Below, in pieces: positions 4,653 to 5,662 of a stretch of 5,662 nucleotides of DNA. Below the pieces are notes generated by a model that worked only from the letters and a program-made list of their open reading frames with translations, was not told the origin of the DNA and did no database searches. The DNA comes from Schaalia odontolytica. GTDB taxonomy: Bacteria; Actinomycetota; Actinomycetes; Actinomycetales; Actinomycetaceae. The stretch covers positions 1 through 5,662 of the forward strand of contig CATYYP010000127.1 of the NCBI GenBank assembly GCA_958415245.1, written 5' to 3'. The position numbers and the translations under genes were made by a program. Position 1 is the stretch's first letter. Every line of letters begins with the position of its first letter.

Positions 4653-5552
4653 ATGAGCAATCCATTCGCCAGGAACGAAGGAAGCGCCCAGGGATTTGGC
4701 CAGCAGGGCGGATACCCCGGCGCCGCCCAGGGCGGATACCAGCAGGGATACGGCCAGCAGGGCGGATACGCCCCCGGCCAGTACCAGGGTGGATTCCCCC
4801 AGGGTGCACCCCAGCAGGGATACGGCCAGTGGAACCCGCAGGGTGGCTACGGCGGGCAGGGTGGATTCCCCCAAGGTGCACCCCAGCAGGGAGGCAAGTC
4901 CAAGGCGCCGCTCATCATCGGCATCATCGCGGCCGTCGTCGTCATTGCGATCATCGTCGGTGTCGTCATCTGGGCGATGTCGGGATCTGATTCCGACGAC
5001 TCCACGAACACCTCCGCCCCCGCGCCCGGCACCTCCGCCCCGGCGAACCCGGGGAATGGCAGCGCAAACCCGGCAAACCCCGCGCCCGGCAACCCTCAGG
5101 CGCCGAGCAACACCAACCCGTCCGCCGCACCCACGCAGGGAAACGGAACGGGAGCCAACGGCTTGCTCAGCATGACCCCCGTGGGCGCTCACTGTCTCTA
5201 CGAGATTACCGATATCTCGTACGGACCCAAGGCCGATAACAACGAGCAGACGCTCAAGATCACCTTCAAGGTCACGAACAAGGGTAATGCGGCGGAATTT
5301 GCTGGCATGTACCCCCGTCCGTACCAGAACAACGAAGAGCTCGGCTCGCCTAACTTCTTCCGGACTCCGGAGCCCGACGACTTCGAATACGTGCCTGGCG
5401 TAGTCGACGTTCCTGCTGGGCAGTCGGTCGAATATGTCGTCTACCGGGTTATCTCCGATAAGAGAGACCCCATCGAGTTCCGTGACCCCAACTGGCCCAT
5501 CCTCCAGGGCCAGGGCAAGGATTACCAAAAGTGGACATGGCAGCCGAAGTGA
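4653..5552 (+). CDS. Membrane-anchored protein with Gln/Gly/Tyr-rich head and outside beta-rich domain, function unknown
   Basis: This 299-residue protein has four visible parts. Residues 1-81 are low-complexity, built from G, Q, Y, P and F with units such as GQQGGY and QGGFPQGAPQQG. K82-K84 precede one hydrophobic helix at about 87-109 (Ile/Val/Ala-rich). Residues 110-170 form a Ser/Asp then Pro/Ala/Asn/Ser/Thr linker typical of extracellular spacers. Residues 171-299 form a beta-rich domain with KITFKVTNKGN, a YQNNEEL segment, and VPAGQSVEYVVYRVISDKRDPIEF. That pattern resembles the DUF4352/DUF5067 group of Ig-like domains, but the family call is from memory. Lacking a signal peptide and with lysines before the helix, the head is most likely cytoplasmic and the C-terminal domain outside. 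One Cys (C181) is visible. The gene has its own ribosome binding site and likely promoter, and occupies the place where gyrB usually follows. Its function is unknown. Confidence 0.88.
   Translation: MSNPFARNEGSAQGFGQQGGYPGAAQGGYQQGYGQQGGYAPGQYQGGFPQGAPQQGYGQWNPQGGYGGQGGFPQGAPQQGGKSKAPLIIGIIAAVVVIAIIVGVVIWAMSGSDSDDSTNTSAPAPGTSAPANPGNGSANPANPAPGNPQAPSNTNPSAAPTQGNGTGANGLLSMTPVGAHCLYEITDISYGPKADNNEQTLKITFKVTNKGNAAEFAGMYPRPYQNNEELGSPNFFRTPEPDDFEYVPGVVDVPAGQSVEYVVYRVISDKRDPIEFRDPNWPILQGQGKDYQKWTWQPK
4698..4715 (+). repeat. 18-base direct repeat, copy 1 (encodes GQQGGY)
   Basis: This is identical to 4752-4769. The 54-base spacing (18 codons) keeps the reading frame. Both copies encode GQQGGY in the low-complexity head. 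Confidence 0.85.
4752..4769 (+). repeat. 18-base direct repeat, copy 2 (encodes GQQGGY)
   Basis: This is an exact copy of 4698-4715. Along with the 36-base pair it shows that the head of the protein grew by in-frame duplication of short units. Confidence 0.85.
4785..4820 (+). repeat. 36-base direct repeat, copy 1
   Basis: This copy matches 4857-4892 in 35 of 36 bases. The start-to-start distance is 72 bases, or 24 codons, so both copies are in frame and encode QGGFPQGAPQQG. The near identity at DNA level points to recent duplication within the gene. Confidence 0.9.
4857..4892 (+). repeat. 36-base direct repeat, copy 2
   Basis: This copy differs from 4785-4820 by a single base that is silent in the protein (CAG to CAA). 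It lies just before the lysines that precede the transmembrane helix. Confidence 0.9.
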
Positions 5553-5563
5553 TCAGCTGATCA
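5550..5563. repeat. 14-base perfect palindrome containing the stop codon
   Basis: TGATCAGCTGATCA equals its own reverse complement and includes the TGA stop of the upstream gene at 5550-5552. It could be a protein-binding site or a weak hairpin at the transcript end. With no loop and no T tract it is not a standard terminator. Confidence 0.5.
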
Positions 5564-5583
5564 GGCGTCGCGCACGCATCCGC

Positions 5584-5661
5584 TCAGAGCTCTGTATCAG
5601 CGTCGTACGGAGCCTCCTGGCGTGCGAATCGTTGCTGCTGACGAGTGAGTGACGGGGCCGC
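5584..5661 (-). CDS. Possible C-terminal end of a convergent gene (very tentative)
   Basis: On the minus strand, a frame open from the window edge runs 25 codons and ends in TGA at 5586-5584, giving a tail ending in RFARQEAPYDADTEL. It would be convergent with the membrane-protein gene, with about 31 bases between the two stops. The composition is protein-like, but the stretch is too short to separate from chance. No other gene is seen from 5553 to the window end. Confidence 0.2.
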   Translation of the reverse strand, partial: AAPSLTRQQQRFARQEAPYDADTEL

Positions 5662-5662
5662 C

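Noticed and set aside
4698..4892. CRISPR array
   Set aside because: The repeats are in frame, encode low-complexity protein, and have no unique spacers of constant length.
4470..5528. 352-codon minus-strand frame opposite the membrane-protein gene
   Set aside because: The + strand frame has a ribosome binding site, a transmembrane helix and ordered domain architecture. The minus product is low-complexity read-through of the complement of the repeats.
5553..5662. tRNA or other small RNA gene at the right edge
   Set aside because: I could not fold a cloverleaf or find a T-loop motif, and no strong hairpin beyond the 14-base palindrome is visible.

Overview
This window is the replication-origin core of a high-GC Gram-positive chromosome. 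All five recognisable genes lie on the + strand: the 3' part of dnaA, then dnaN, recF, a dciA-type gene (DUF721), and a gene for a membrane-anchored protein with a Gln/Gly/Tyr-rich head. The coding sequence is strongly GC-rich. DnaA, the RecF N-terminus and the DciA C-terminal tail (APSWRKGP, GRGPRADYG) look actinobacterial. The overall flavour suggests Actinomycetaceae (Actinomyces/Schaalia-like), but the genus is an inference from recall, not from a search.

Layout: positions 2-1027 encode the AAA+ ATPase and DNA-binding domains of DnaA; its N-terminal domains and start lie outside the window. Positions 1028-1436 (409 bases) hold no gene and look like oriC. This stretch contains a strong hairpin after dnaA, one perfect DnaA box, two boxes with one mismatch, several weaker boxes and an AT-rich candidate unwinding element. 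It also carries a possible dnaN promoter whose -35 region coincides with the perfect box. dnaN (1437-2573), recF (2575-3771) and dciA (3764-4552) are packed with a 1-base gap and an 8-base overlap, so they are probably one translationally coupled operon. No gnd gene lies between dnaN and recF, unlike Streptomyces.

A 100-base gap (4553-4652) then carries an extended -10-like promoter motif, a 12-base perfect palindrome and a good ribosome binding site. These precede a gene (4653-5552) for a protein with a QGGY-type low-complexity head, one transmembrane helix, a Pro/Ser/Asn/Ala linker and an outside beta-rich domain. It sits where gyrB usually follows in actinobacteria. Its stop codon lies inside a 14-base perfect palindrome, and the last ~80 bases may hold the end of a convergent gene.

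The first four genes work together. DnaA opens the origin, DciA helps load the replicative helicase, DnaN clamps the polymerase to DNA, and RecF acts at stalled or gapped forks. The fifth gene has its own likely promoter and no evident functional link. The region is mostly ordinary. The points most worth a second look are the arrangement of CACAG half-boxes in oriC, the long DciA N-terminus, and the repeat-rich membrane protein in the gyrB position.
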